Shown piece after piece: positions 36,156 through 47,791 of a stretch of 64,000 bases of DNA (position 1 is the first letter of the stretch; every line of letters starts with the position of its first letter). A model generated the notes under the pieces. It did not search any database. It had not been told where the DNA came from and saw only the letters and a program-made list of their open reading frames with translations. A program made the translations under genes and the position numbers. Origin of the DNA: Cristatella mucedo (Eukaryota; Bryozoa; Phylactolaemata; Cristatellidae); the NCBI GenBank assembly GCA_009760855.2, contig WPIO01000114.1, positions 495,001-559,000 on the forward strand, given 5' to 3'.

Positions 36156-37144
36156 TAGAGGATTCAGCAGGAGAACAACAGCGACCATTTTTCAATGAAA
36201 AAGGCAACTAGCATAAATAAATGAGCATCGCGACTTGGGTCTCTTTCTTTAGCTACTGACGGTTGGCATTGAACACATTTCGATTGTGCCCTCCTCAACC
36301 GAACCGGGAAACATGGTAACTGCTGTCCCAGGTTCCAATGCCTGGACACGACCATTTCTTTTAGGATTGAATTGGCTATTGAAGGGTTGCAGCAGCCGGC
36401 TTTACTGGTTTCACAGGCTAGTCACTGTCCGCTTATGCCTAACTGCTTCAGTCACTGCCTGCATGATGTGCTGCTTGGGCGGGAGGAATGGCATGCCTTA
36501 GCTGATCAAGCAACTCACGGAAAAGCTGACCGAACATATTTCAGAGGTATCTGCTCTTTGAATACTTTGGATTATTATCTGGCTGTCCATAAATAATTGT
36601 CCATTGGTCTTTCTGCACCACTGATTAGCAGTCTAGCTGACAATCCATCGCATCGTTTGAATTACTACTGACCGAAGGTCCTCCCCAAGTATTCGCAACC
36701 AATTTGGCAGTTACCTGAAGTATTTGCACCCAATTTTACATAGCAATAATTATGGTTAGCAGTAATGTGTGGTCTTAAGTGATGAAAAAATTATATGCCA
36801 CTTGTAGTTAGTACCGTTACTCAAGCCTGTATCTCGGAGTATAAAGATGGTTTCAAAAAAATAAAAGTTTTAGGCGTGTGTCTGCCTGGCTAGCTAGGGC
36901 TTGAGCCCGTTCTCAAAGGAACGACTTGATTGCGTCTCAAAGAGTTGGCACCCATAAAACCTGTAGCTTCTCACAATCCAGATAATCAATTTCAGAGTCA
37001 AATGCCAGGGCTGGGAAGGTCGCTACCAGGCAGGACTCGGTATTCCTGTTCCTACTCCAGGCTAATATGGAAGCTATGGCAGCCGGTCTGAAAGAACGGC
37101 TGTCTTCTATGAAAACTTAGCCTAAATCTGTAACACGCCTCCGA
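36156..37144. other. Arm B-specific sequence, no gene recognised
   Basis: Short overlapping frames on the plus strand (36286-36596) show no motif and no splice context that I trust. No repeat family recognised. Confidence 0.4.
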
Positions 37145-37280
37145 GCGCAGCCAGAAATAACAACAATAATAACAAACTAGATAAAGCTCCCTCAGAGAAC
37201 GCAATCTCTTTCTAGGCGCTTTAAATTTGCTAGATGGGAAACACGAATCAAATGCAAAGTGAAAAGACATTTCATACTCT
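37145..37280 (-). mobile_element. ATT-tail LINE, minimal 3' tail, minus
   Basis: AATAATAA tail, hairpin (decayed outer stem, intact GAGAACGCAATCTC inner part) and about 60 bp of UTR. Confidence 0.75.
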
Positions 37281-38922
37281 GGCCATCATCGTCTTCTATC
37301 CACGTGTGGCGCTCAATCTGCGGCTGCCATGTTTGTCACCAGATGTGCTTTCAAGTTGACTTTAGCGTGCTTCAAGGTCAGCCGTAGCTAGAGCTGCTTC
37401 CCCGACCTCGCTGTCTGAATGCCTGGTTTAGGAAATGGTTCTACCAGAGTGACCTTGATTTTCTAGCTAGCAAAAAGCAAAACATAATAGCTCGATATCG
37501 TATTTCTACAGGCTGGCTGAGGCAGGGGGAGATGCTGGGCACACAACTGTTAACTTAATCGCTGACATGGCTCACTCGCCTCAGGGCAAAAGTCTCCTTT
37601 CGGTTATGTGCCGGCAGTGTCATTCTGCAGAGTTCGCTGCCCCGAAATGAAGCTGAACTCTGTGAGACGTGGAGCCAATGCAACTGCTCTTCGTGCCCTA
37701 GTTGTGAAACTTGGTCGAAATTTAGCGACTGATAGTGCAGAGTGCAGACACACTGTGACACTGCCTATATGGTTAGACCAGGTCACCCGTGGAATTTCGG
37801 CGGCACAATTTTCAATATACATAATGAATTTTCCTCGCGATTATGAAAATTGTGCTTAACCACCGACCGGAAAGAAATTAAGAAATTAGCAATATCCTAC
37901 CTTTGGTGTAGTTTATCAATGATATATTAGAACCTATGGACAGATTCCCTATTGCGATTGGACTTTTTCAATGTTATCTTGTAGCAGGGTATGTAACGAG
38001 ATTAAGAAATAAATTTAGTTTTTAAAGGCTAGATTGCAGATATGTTACTATAAATCTTATCTTCAGTAGCAAGCAGTCTAATTGCACTTAAGGTAGAAAG
38101 GAATTAATTACCCAATCGAAGACAATCTCAACTATTATGAGTGTAATTCGAACTCACTTGCACATAATGGTAAGCTCCGCTTTTATTGCTTGAAGTAGGC
38201 AAGCTGTGATTTTGAGATAATTTCAGGTTGCCATTTTCATCAGTAACTCAGAAAAGGCACAGCAAAAAAAATTAAGGTGGTCTTCCTTCAGTGAGTTTTA
38301 TTCAGAGTCATTTAGGTCTATACGAGTTTCAGTGAGCATTTAGTGGGTATGACTGGTTATGATATGAGGGAGTATGAGGGGGTATGATTTGAGCATTTAT
38401 TGGGTATGATTACAGCTGATTTATTAATTACCCAGCTGAATCGGCGTCGGTCGGGAAGTTAGTGGAGGTGGTAAGTACCATGCGAGTATCAGGACTAGAA
38501 AGGACACGTCAGATTTGATAGAAAGAGAGAAGATGACGTTGCACAAGAATTGTAAAAGTTAAGTCGCTGCCAAAGAAAATGTCGTCAACCTGAACACTAG
38601 GGCAGCTAAGCAATGGGTTCAAGAAAGCTAACTTTAGCCTACAGTCGATGCTCTGACGTCGGGCGATGACGATAGCAAGAGCACATCCAAATAAATTCAG
38701 TAAGCTACCAGCCATATAACTCATCACAAGTGTTAGTATGATATATTTAGCTAAATGCCTTCTAATAAGGCTCCGGTAAATTACCAACACCGCGAAAAAA
38801 ATGAAACTAAGAATCGCTTATGCTTTTTTCAGAGATATTTCAGAATAAAAATGTACTGGAGGACAGCCTAACAGGACAAATATAGAATAGTGCTGAGGTG
38901 CCCGAGTAGGGGGTTAAGATCC
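37281..38922. other. Arm B-specific sequence, no gene recognised
   Basis: The plus frame 37608-37859 and the hydrophobic minus frame 38790-38509 have no recognised motif. The latter has two possible membrane-spanning stretches but no start context or splice support. Small tandem units (GAGTATGAGG, GAGCATTTA) occur near 38340-38400. Homology to arm A resumes at 38923. Confidence 0.4.
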
Positions 38923-40204
38923 GCAATGTGGCAGTTAGTCGAAAAGTTAGTGAGCTGCCACTCGTGTTCATGTAAAGCTATTACTTTGGGCCGGCATTTT
39001 GAATACATTCTTACTCTATTATTATATAAGTAGTTATTTTAGATATATTTTCTTTATTTGATCTGCAATTTGTTGTGCTTTATGATGGCACATGTCACAT
39101 TTGTTTGAGCGATCATCCAGACAAAAGGCTTGGAAGAGTTTAGGTTTGAAAGTAGGATGACATCAACCACGAATTTTCTTCAAAAGGCATAATACATTCT
39201 CACTAATTCCTATTTTCATATGATACAAGACTGGAATATTCTTATGATCAGTGACATAAAATCAATCTAATAATGCTCTATCACTTGCTGACCCGAGCCA
39301 AAATCATTTCGGAATGAAGACTCTGTGATCTGTTTGGCAGGCCATGAGAAAATATTAGCATTAACATAGCAGTTTATAATGGTATGTGTTCTTTAATGAA
39401 ACAGTTGTAGTTATTTAAACCGCGACGCATAACTACAAAACAGAAGAGAACACCAAAGGAGTATTCTTTGGCAAGCCGAGTGCGATCCTTAAATTATACG
39501 TTTGCACCTTCAAGATTTGTGTACCCGTTACCACATAAGAAACGACCTCTTATTTTTTGTGCAGAAGATCTATCTGCCAAAAGCAACACCTCTGTCTGAG
39601 CTTCATTAATCTCCAGTCAAGTATCGAGCCAATCTTAGAATTCTATCACTCACTTAAAGGTTATTTTACTGGCTAGCACCTGTTTACCATTCCCTCCTCT
39701 TCACTCAACGAGCTCTAAAATTACCAGCCCCTTAGTTATTAGTCTTCTGGAGGTTTAGCAGGGTACATTAAAATCTTGAGCTAATCGAAAATTCAGTTTG
39801 AACTCAGTTTGAAAGCTAAAAATATCTCTGGCTCTTTTCACAACCTGTAATGACTTTGCATCACTTAGGCGGTAGCCCAAGACACACCTGTTACCCATCT
39901 ATTTCTGCATATCACAAGGAGCTTGTCATCGTTTCCTCTTGAGTGCTATGCGTTTATACGTCTGCATCTGTGAGTTGGAATAATCAGTTGTCCTCATAGC
40001 TAGTGACCATTAGATCATATTTACCGGCTTTTGAGCGGCTGTCTCAACAGAAGACTAGTTCGGTTTTGAAGGCTTGTCTTAGCCAGGCTGCCATGCTAGC
40101 ATTAAACGCTTGCTTATTGCTTGCTTGGCCGTGAGAATTAAAGGGCCTGCATGCGAATTCAGTTTCCAGAATAGATGTCATACACAAGATTTATTGTTGT
40201 TACT
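38923..40204. other. Intergenic region downstream of lectin copy B
   Basis: Collinear with 4416-5690. The arm A candidate exon stops at this junction and is missing here. Confidence 0.55.
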
Positions 40205-40210
40205 TTTATT
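40205..40210 (-). terminator. Polyadenylation signal of lectin copy B
   Basis: AATAAA on the minus strand, 180 bases beyond the tectonin stop, conserved with 5691-5696. Confidence 0.55.
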
Positions 40211-40389
40211 AAAACAGAGTGGTATCGGTGTATAGACATAACAAGGCCAAACGAGGGCACGGATTCTTGACAATCTTCTAAATATGCGAAGGAAGTAAGG
40301 AATTTGAGTATTTGACTCCAGAAGGTGCGAATTAACTACTTTTCACAACTACATTGTTGGAGATTTGCTCATGCAATTATGATCCGGTC

Positions 40390-41135
40390 TCACAATAGGC
40401 ACACGTTTACAGTGACCATCGTGTTGGAAGTACTTACGCCAAATAGCTGACACGTCATCGAGAGAGTGAATTGGCGAAACAAAGCCGTTAAAGATAATTT
40501 AATCCACGTCTGTCCTGTTGGAGCTAGAGCTGTGATTGCAGAGCGGCACAGAAGAAACCCGTCGGTGCTGGCTGCACACACCTGACCGTTGCCTGAAGCT
40601 ATCATAGTGAAGCCACTACCAACTACCTGCCACTTCCCACCATCATCTGCTGCAAAGGCAGCGTCGCCGTTTGAAAGTATTGCCCAGAGTCCAGCCGGCC
40701 CAGCATTTGCATATTTCACGCTATAGCTCTTGAGGGACCAGGAAAGTCCACAGGGAGTTGATGAACTGATGCCTTTCCTAAAGAAAAGCGTGTCGAATCC
40801 GTTCACGGACCAGACGCCGTCATCAAGGTCATTCACGGTCACCTGGAGAGCCAATCCATCTGTTTGTGTCCACGCCTCGCCCGAGGATTGTTCAGCTTTG
40901 ATTTTAGCTTTGCACCAGATGCCTCCATCAGAATCCGTGCCCCAAACGGATGTTTTGCCCACGTCCAGGTTATTGAGTGAGACCTGTTCAGCCAGTATCA
41001 CCCACTGACTTCCGTAGTACAGTGGATTGCCAAGACTTCCCTCCACATAAGCTAATGAGCCATTGATGAGTATGCCAAATACTCCCGCCATCCCTGCAGA
41101 AAGCCACCGCAGCTGGACAGTTGTTTTTTCCACGT
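40390..41135 (-). CDS. Tectonin beta-propeller lectin, terminal exon, copy B
   Basis: Same length and exon boundaries as 5906-6651, with an acceptor ending TTTTTAG at 41136 and two bases before the first full codon. Tectonin blades include TSVWGTDSDGGIW, DDGVWSVNGFDTLFF, GPAGLWAILSNGDAAF and QLFGVSTSN. It differs from copy A at roughly one residue in five but has no gaps. Differences cluster at about residues 82-125, whereas residues about 173-197 (the stretch starting GFTMIASGNGQVC) are almost unchanged. Copy B keeps the conserved Gly in 'SNGDAAF' that is Cys in copy A, so B may be nearer the ancestral sequence. Role inferred from the family: glycan or microbial-surface binding. Confidence 0.85.
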
Positions 41136-41999
41136 CTAAAAAGGTATTTTGGGAATTATTCTCCTCCGTACGTAGACAGTAAAAGCTCCATGTGGCAGGA
41201 CAGCAGGCGTTTGGCTAATGCCCAAATAGGGAAGCAGTAGTAGCAAATGTAACGGAGGAGCCACAACAGGAGCAGTAACGGCTCACGGGGTTGGCATTTG
41301 GCGGTATTGCAGTAAGAAAAGAGGTGGTGGAAACAGTGGCAAGAAAAGAGTAGGTGGAAACAGTGGTACAGCATTACAAATTATACTTATAGCTGCAGGA
41401 GCAGTAGCATTAGCGGCAGACGCTTGTTAATTCTATGTCATCCATTAGCCAACGTGAGTAAACACAGACGCCTAGCAATGAGTAGCTTAAGCTCTTAGCT
41501 TGAGCTCTGGCTCCACTTTGAACCTGCTGCTCAATCCTGTGCACCTCCGACTAAGCTCACTGTGCGCCCCCTCCCCGACGGTAAATGGCTTAGCAGACTT
41601 TACACTAGCTAGGTCTAGTAAGTGCAAGTTAGAAAAAAACATATCAAATATCAGGACTGACTTTCCTTGTCCATCGACAGGCACACGAGGAGCTACTGAA
41701 GACTCTACCAATCGATACCAGCAAATGTCAAGTCTAGCATCTGTAAAAACATGATTGAATCACTGATATACAATTCAAAAATGGGTGAATTACCTGATTT
41801 AGTAGTGTCATTTGTATAGCGCCAGAAGTGCCATAGCCGCTTTCACTAGCACCTGCAGTTTTCAATAAAGAATCATCCAATGCAGGATTTGGGACACAAA
41901 CCACCGGTCCTTGAGAGCGAGTGACTATCTCTTGTCACCGCCATTAAATCACAGATGCACGATCCAAAATTCTGACGTCTACCATCAAAATCTCCTTAA
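41136..41999 (-). other. Probable intron upstream of tectonin exon B
   Basis: Paralogous to 6652-7399 with the same trinucleotide-rich patch. Non-coding. Confidence 0.45.
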
Positions 42000-43272
42000 A
42001 AGCTCCCAGCATCGTACCACTCCCAGGATAGCCACTTACCTAGCAATCATTGTGATGAACTAGCAAATTGCTTCTTTCCAAAAGATTGACAAGATCAGTG
42101 AGTCAATTCCTAGCGTGGCAGCATCCACTCTGTTATCATGCGCCCAAATGCCGTGCAGCAGCTCAACGCCAACATTCAAGGAGGCCGTGAGGCATGGGCA
42201 TGACCTCATCCTCTAGTTAATGTCACAATCAAAGAAGATAGTCCTCTAGACCGTATCTCGATGTCCTGTTTCTCCGATGCATAGATCAGCGGCTGCCGTC
42301 CGTAACTAACATCATAAATATGTCATTAGGCTCAGAAGAAGTTCTTGCACCTTTCAAAAAAAACTGTAGTCGAGCCCACTACTTAAGAAAGCACTACTAC
42401 ACTAGGAGAATTTGGGCAACTTCTGTCTAGTCTCCTTTCTAACGTTCCTATCGAACACACTGAAACGAGTATTGGCAGACTAAGTAACTTCTTACATTGA
42501 ACTTCAAACCTTGCTAGTAAGTTTCAGTCTGGTTTTAGAGCTAATCACCCCATCGAGTCTCCATTACTTAGGGTATACAAAGACTTTAATAGGAACGGAG
42601 ACGTAAATAGAGTCGTCTGCTTGTTTATCTACTTATGCCGGCACCTTTTATCACAATCGATCACCGACTCTTTCTCCTCGACTACCTCTTATCTCACCTT
42701 AGCATCCCTGATGCAGCACTGCACTGGGTCAGATCCTCGCTCAGGGGGAAACTCACAAGTATTTAGGGGAATCGATAACGATTACCCGTGGAAACCCTGA
42801 GGTGTGAAGTACCTCAGGGCTCTGTGCTTGGTCATGTATATTTCATGGGTTTATACTGTCAATTTTGCCGATGTTACCATCAGGCCAAACCTGGGCTTTC
42901 AGTTCTATGCTGACGAAACTCAGATGTACCTTTGCTGTGACCCCTTCCAGCCCTTCAGCATGTGGATTTCTCTCAGCTCCCTTGCTATGTGAAAGGATAA
43001 CATCCGTAAGCAGATAACAGAAATCTTTTTAAATTGAATGATCATAAATCCAAATTACTCTCTACAGGCAAACCAAGTGTGATTCAAAAATGGGAAAGAC
43101 TAACGCTCAAAATTGGTTCTGCCATATATCCTGTTGAATCTGCACGCAATCTAGATGTAATGTTCCAACGTGGCCTCTCATTAGGCGACCACATCAGCTC
43201 CACAGTCAAGTTGGTGAGCCGCGATAGCAAACTAATTAAGGTGGCTGCTTTTCACGACCCCAGTCCCGAGGT

Positions 43273-43563
43273 AATAATAATAATAATGCACTTGATAAAG
43301 CGCCCTCAGAGAACTCAATCTCTTTGTAGGCGCTTTAAATTTGCTGCAAAGAGAAATGCGATTGAATGATGAGTAGTATCATATTTTACTTACTATTCTA
43401 TTGCGTATCACTTTGCAGCAAATGTAAAGCGCCTAGAAAGAGATTAAGTTCTCTGAGGGCGCTTTATCAAGTGCAATATTATTATTATTATTATTATTAT
43501 TATCATGCTTGATTAACAATATGAATAATATGGTTAGGGGTGACATGCACAGGGTCAGCATGC
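43273..43563 (-). mobile_element. ATT-tail LINE 3' fragment inside SINE1
   Basis: Minus copy with AATAAT tail, hairpin and UTR, flanked by GGT (43270-43272, 43564-43566). It is interrupted by a second, plus-oriented fragment of the same family. Confidence 0.88.
43383..43501 (+). mobile_element. ATT-tail LINE minimal tail, innermost insertion
   Basis: Last UTR bases, perfect hairpin and (ATT)n, flanked by ATCAT (43378-43382 and 43502-43506). It is the youngest layer of a four-level nest. Confidence 0.88.
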
Positions 43564-44451
43564 GGTCGTGGGTTTGTATCCTGAGGAGGGCGGTTCTTTA
43601 TTACCGCTGCAAGCGGTGGTGATTGCCCTAAAAACTCTTCTGTCGCTATGCAAAAGAGGCCGTTAAATCAGCTAGTACGTTTTAAGTCAGCCTATGTTCT
43701 GTTACATATATCATTGCTGGAATTTGGGGTTACTTACAAGCGATACTGCATCCAAATTGGTAAGTGCGTATCTGACATCTTGTCTCGACTCCTGTAAATT
43801 ACTGCTTGCTAAGTCAGGTATTTATAATTGGTGCATAACTTTGTAGCAAGTCTTTTCTGTAGTGAGCGTCGCTGTGCTGAATTTCACCACTCCTCGCCTC
43901 CTCGCCGACCTGCCCTGGCACCCAGGCAAGCAGAGCACGTCTTCCAGGTTCTGCCGCTCACTTTGGATTCCTTCATTCTTTGGCTCCAGCCTAGCTATCC
44001 GTTCTACTCCCCTCGAGGCTAAGCATCGTACCACCTTCTTTTCCGACGAATCTAATCCTGTAGTCGTATTCCGTATAAACAATCCTCTGGACACCCTGCT
44101 ATACTCGTATATCCCTGCAGCCTGGAGCACTCGCGACACGACCTCCCCTGACTTAACCACATTTGATGAGAATCTAAAAACGAACGACTTTCATAGGTCT
44201 TTTTGATTCATCCCTTTTATGCTTGTGTGTGCTGACACTGTGCTGATACTGCATGTTGCCACTAATTATATCTGCATGCCGATCCTGTGCAAGCCACCTA
44301 TTGCCATGCAAAGCTTGTTGTCATTCAGCTAATTCTACTGATAACCATGTAACAATGCTTTTCATACGGAATATCTAAAGTGCATAGAAAGAGATCAAAG
44401 TATTCGAGGTGCATTAAAATATATTATAATTATTATTTAATAAAATAATAA

Positions 44452-44453
44452 AC

Positions 44454-44490
<37 letters not shown>

Positions 44491-44492
44491 TG
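44452..44492. repeat. (TA)n microsatellite
   Basis: About 40 bp of TA repeats with one interruption, directly after the AT-rich tail of the old LINE. Confidence 0.95.
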
Positions 44493-45617
44493 TTATCGTG
44501 AACGCACAGTGAGCTTAGATCACTTCAACTCTGCTACTGTGTCAAATCTTGCCTTGGCAGCAACGGAGATTTTGTCCCAATACACGAGCAAGGCACCACC
44601 AAAGCTAATTGAGGTTACCAGTAGAAGTGAGTAGAACCAGCAGACGTGGACACTCTCCAACGAAGCTCAACAGCTACAATACCATCCGAATAAAGAGATA
44701 TTATTCCAGACTTTGTCTCGTGGTCTTTACGGGACAATCAACATTTTAATCCCATAATATTCACGTCAGCTTTCAGGTCCTTAGCTGTTATTCACCGCAA
44801 TCATCATCTCTACTTACTCCCAAGGCTTCTGTGCCTGCATCCTGCTCCTGCGACACTGGCAGCTGAGCAGTGCCTCTAACCACCAAAATTTCTTGAAAGA
44901 CTACTCCCGTTGTTCCGGTGCATCCAAAACATAAAATTTCACTTAAAAGCTATGTGGCGACATCATCTGATATAGCGGCATTTATATTAAAGTAAAACTA
45001 AAGGCCTAGCTGTTTATTGCGCTATTGCACTATTGGCTTCATCCGCGCTGAAATTCAACTAGGTGCTTTCATGATGCATCAGTGCACGTGACCGTTGTGA
45101 TTCAATTTTAGCTGATTTCATTCTTTTATCTAAATTGAAAGTCTTTAAGAAACTCTAATTCTCTTCGGGTGCTCTGCAAAATGATATCTACTAGTAAAAA
45201 TATTGTGGAAAGCAAACGTTTAACAACCTCACAGTTTAGCTAAGCTTGTGCAGTAAGGGTGGAAATAATTCACGTACACTTTTTTGCACGTATACAATTT
45301 ACATTCTGCTGTTTTAGCAGCTTGAAATATTTCAAAAATTTTGTGAGATCATCAGCTAAATATGCTCTATTTTCTAAGCGCTTAAACCCATTTATTATTA
45401 ATAATATATGAAATATTACATACAAAATATTCTAATTCAACCTTTATAGTAAAACAAGAGAGGAATATTATTTTTCTTGGTTTCTTTCCACATGCGAAAA
45501 CAATTCAATTTATGTGAGATTTCATGCACAAATTCAGCTTTAATAGAGACATTAAGGACCTTTCACTCTACCTCAGATGTTAATTCAGGGACCAGGTGCG
45601 TTTTAAGGCTCTTTTTC
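44493..45617. other. Non-coding sequence; arm homology resumes near 45230
   Basis: No gene. 44493-45230 has no arm A counterpart. From about 45230 it aligns with 15340 onward (landmark GTGCAGTAAGGGTGGAAA in both). Confidence 0.5.
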
Positions 45618-45752
45618 GCCGAGCTGATTTGGCTAAGTTGTTAAGGTGCTCGCTCCGACCATGGTCGGGTCGAGATCGTGGGCTCGAGCCCCTTAGCATT
45701 CTTGAAGCGCCTGAATGAGATTAAGTTATCATAGAGTGTTAAAAATGAATTA
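45618..45752 (+). mobile_element. SINE2, arm B only
   Basis: Head GCCGAGCTGATTTGGCTAAG with A box (TGGCTAAGTTGTTAAGG), B-box-like GGGCTCGAGCCC, then the GAAGCGCCTGAATGAGATT portion of the shared hairpin and an AATGAATTAT end. Arm A is uninterrupted at the matching place (about 15680). Confidence 0.8.
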
Positions 45753-46319
45753 TATATTAAATATAGTTTAATTTAATCTAAGTTTTACCATATCTGTAGA
45801 AATTATTTCAATAGATAAAGAGTTAATAGTCATAATAATAATTATTATAATTCATTAGTCACTTGCTTTGGGCAATACAAGAACAATATCTGTAGCCTAT
45901 CATTTTAAAATATTGTGCAAGAGGAGCGCGAACTAACGGTCAGTGACATGCACTGCATCGTGCGCAAACAAGCAGGCAAAACACATAGGCATCATGCATA
46001 GAAAAGTGAGAAAAAGTAAAGGCGAAGAATTTCAGGACCAAAATCTGAAAGGAGCTTCCCGCTTTTGGAGCATAGGATTTTCAGATACGGTCTCCACAAG
46101 ATATAATATCAAGTGCATTATTATTATTATTACAATGTTTGCCAGATTCTCAGTCTTCGGACTTAAGTCGAAAGACTGGTTCGAATCCAGGTTATCCGAA
46201 AGTCCGTGAAAGCACGTGAGGCGTATTCAAGGAGACATTTGCAAAGCTCACGACATTTGAGCTTTACCATATTATGGGCTTACACATATTATTAGAATTC
46301 CTAAAGGAGCGAGAAGAAG
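45753..46319. other. Non-coding with a tRNA-like remnant (46145-46203)
   Basis: Aligns with about 15780-16100 in arm A. 46145-46203 has an anticodon-arm-like hairpin and a T-arm-like CTGGTTCGAATCCAG with the canonical TTCGAAT loop, but no matching acceptor stem, so it is a tRNA or SINE relic and not a gene. A short ATT run at 46115 looks like another LINE tail. Confidence 0.45.
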
Positions 46320-46520
46320 AATTTGATGGAGGCTGCTATTAAGCTGGTTTAAGTCATTCTATTTGAAAAACTTTGATGCCAATCTAGATAAAATGTCAAA
46401 AAAAGTTGTGCGAGAGTTGGGAAGTGCAAAGGTATAAGAAGGCAGTGAGGGATATAATCAGTGGTAAAGTTACGTGCCATCTATAAAAAAAGGTTGCAGC
46501 CTACTTTAGTTATGGCAATC
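46320..46520 (-). mobile_element. Old LINE RT fragment, arm B counterpart
   Basis: Paralogue of 16600-16890 but with more decay; the YADD region is no longer readable. Recognised only by alignment to arm A. Confidence 0.45.
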
Positions 46521-46730
46521 ACGTGGGAAATTAGGGTATTAATAATTATGATTATTTTTATGAATCTCAGCAGATCTAGCCATCTACCTATCGGTTATTA
46601 TTCATTTTAAGTTGCTAACCTAAGCTTTTCTTCAAGTGATTTCAAAAGTTTATATATTTCTGAATTTTTTATTGGCGTTATCTTAACTGAGTACCTTGGG
46701 GTATACTTTTTAATGAATAATAATAATAGT

Positions 46731-46872
46731 AATAATGTATTTGTATAGTGCCCTAAGAGAACTTAATCTCTATTCATACTCTTCACATTTGCCTTGGGGC
46801 TCGAGCCCACTTACCTCAGCAAGACCTTGGTTTAGCGAGCACCTTTAATGCTGGACCCGAGCAGCTTAGCAC
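46731..46872 (-). mobile_element. SINE2, minus
   Basis: The tail at the left has the best-preserved LINE-like end of the SINE2 copies: on the minus strand GGCAAATGTGAAG, then AGAGATTAAGTTCTCT, then GGGCACTATACAAATACATT. This follows the ATT-tail LINE 3' end almost base for base. B-box-like GGGCTCGAGCC; the head ends near 46872. Confidence 0.8.
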
Positions 46873-47520
46873 AGTGATACAACTTGTAATCGCTCCAGAA
46901 TAGAGCTTTAACGATACCCATAGAGAATGATTGCCATTTAACTATACAGTCCCTTTTTTTAGCATGATCGAAATAGGAACAATAAGTCAAACGTTTTTCT
47001 GAAAGTTTTGTTAAGTACTTTAGATTCACAATTAGAAAACCGTTGTATTCAGAGGCAGGGAATTTTTAGTTTACTAGCACATGTTTCTCCCACTGGCAAG
47101 GGCAGGCAGGCAGGCTACTGCGAGCTTTATAAATACGGAGATGAAAGCCAGCACTAACTCTTTCAAAAACCACATTATTGATCGCCATTCGTACTTAGAA
47201 AATGACAGACAATCGATAGCTACAGTTTTAGACTTACGAATCCGTCAGCAATTTTTGGAACTTCCAGACAATTTCCGGTTCCAAGTCAAATCATTTTAGG
47301 AAGCTTTCCTTGAAACCATAGGACCGATACTACACAAATAGAAGACTGCTTGAACGGCCTTTAAGTACAATATCTCACCTATAGATCAGGGAGTCTTCAA
47401 CCGTCTGTGGAATTAATTGAAATGATCTTTGGTTTTTACATGTGTTTGGATGTGTTTAACTGACGTGTCTCCATGTCTGCATAGACAAAATGGTGCAGAT
47501 AGTAATGGCAATAGCATTAC
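46873..47520. other. Probable intron sequence downstream of PAN exon B
   Basis: Non-coding and aligned with about 17190-17550. No repeat recognised. Confidence 0.45.
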
Positions 47521-47705
47521 CCGATTGAGCGAATATCACCGGGCCGTTAAAAGTCGTTGGAATCAATGTATGTAACGTGCAGCTCTGTCCGTCGGGTCCC
47601 GTGTCAAATCCAACACAATCGTTATTCATTGTGCAGCGTACTCCACACAAGCCAATGGCCGCTTGATTTCTGTGCCGTTGTGCTGATGACCTCGATTTGT
47701 GCAAA
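47521..47705 (-). CDS. PAN/Apple-like domain exon, copy B
   Basis: Open on the minus strand, with acceptor TTCCAG ending at 47706 and a possible donor GTAATG at 47520-47515 (185-bp exon). The domain core 'GLCGVRCTMNNDCVGFDTG' followed by 'SCTLHT' has Cys spacing C-x3-C-x5-C-x11-C, typical of PAN/Apple modules. It aligns with copy A throughout, with conservative changes and no gap. In this arm both splice sites look usable, whereas copy A has lost the AG of the acceptor. I infer that it lies upstream of the tectonin exon (41135) in one secreted protein, about 6.4 kb apart. Confidence 0.6.
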
Positions 47706-47791
47706 CTGGAAGTTTCTCTTTCAGAATTTATGTTGCTGTAATACTTGCTTCTTATTTGTGCTGAAACGTACCATTAGATATGCTTGCTTAC

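Larger units (their letters stand above)
43215..43685 (+). mobile_element. SINE1 split by a LINE fragment
   Basis: The head (43215-43272, GAGCCGCGATAGCAAAC ... CCCGAGGT) and the remainder (43564-43685, GGTCGTGGGTTTG B box, body hairpins, ATCAGCTAGTA end) are separated by an ATT-tail LINE. The host LINE shows a likely target duplication AGTCA on both sides. Confidence 0.85.
42000..44440 (+). mobile_element. Old ATT-type LINE, arm B, split by a nested SINE1
   Basis: Arm B counterpart of 7400-8923 but retaining its 3' half. RT remnant 'LGFQFYADETQMYLCCDP' at 42893-42946 ([11 protein letters not shown]-like), then connection and C-terminal domain at 43040-43210 and 43690-44210 with several frameshifts, then a decayed hairpin and an AT-rich tail. 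A composite SINE1/LINE nest (43215-43685) splits it. Confidence 0.75.

Noticed and set aside
38509-38790. Hydrophobic 93-codon frame as a membrane receptor fragment
   Set aside because: It has two hydrophobic stretches only, no receptor motif, no splice sites of quality and no copy in the other arm.
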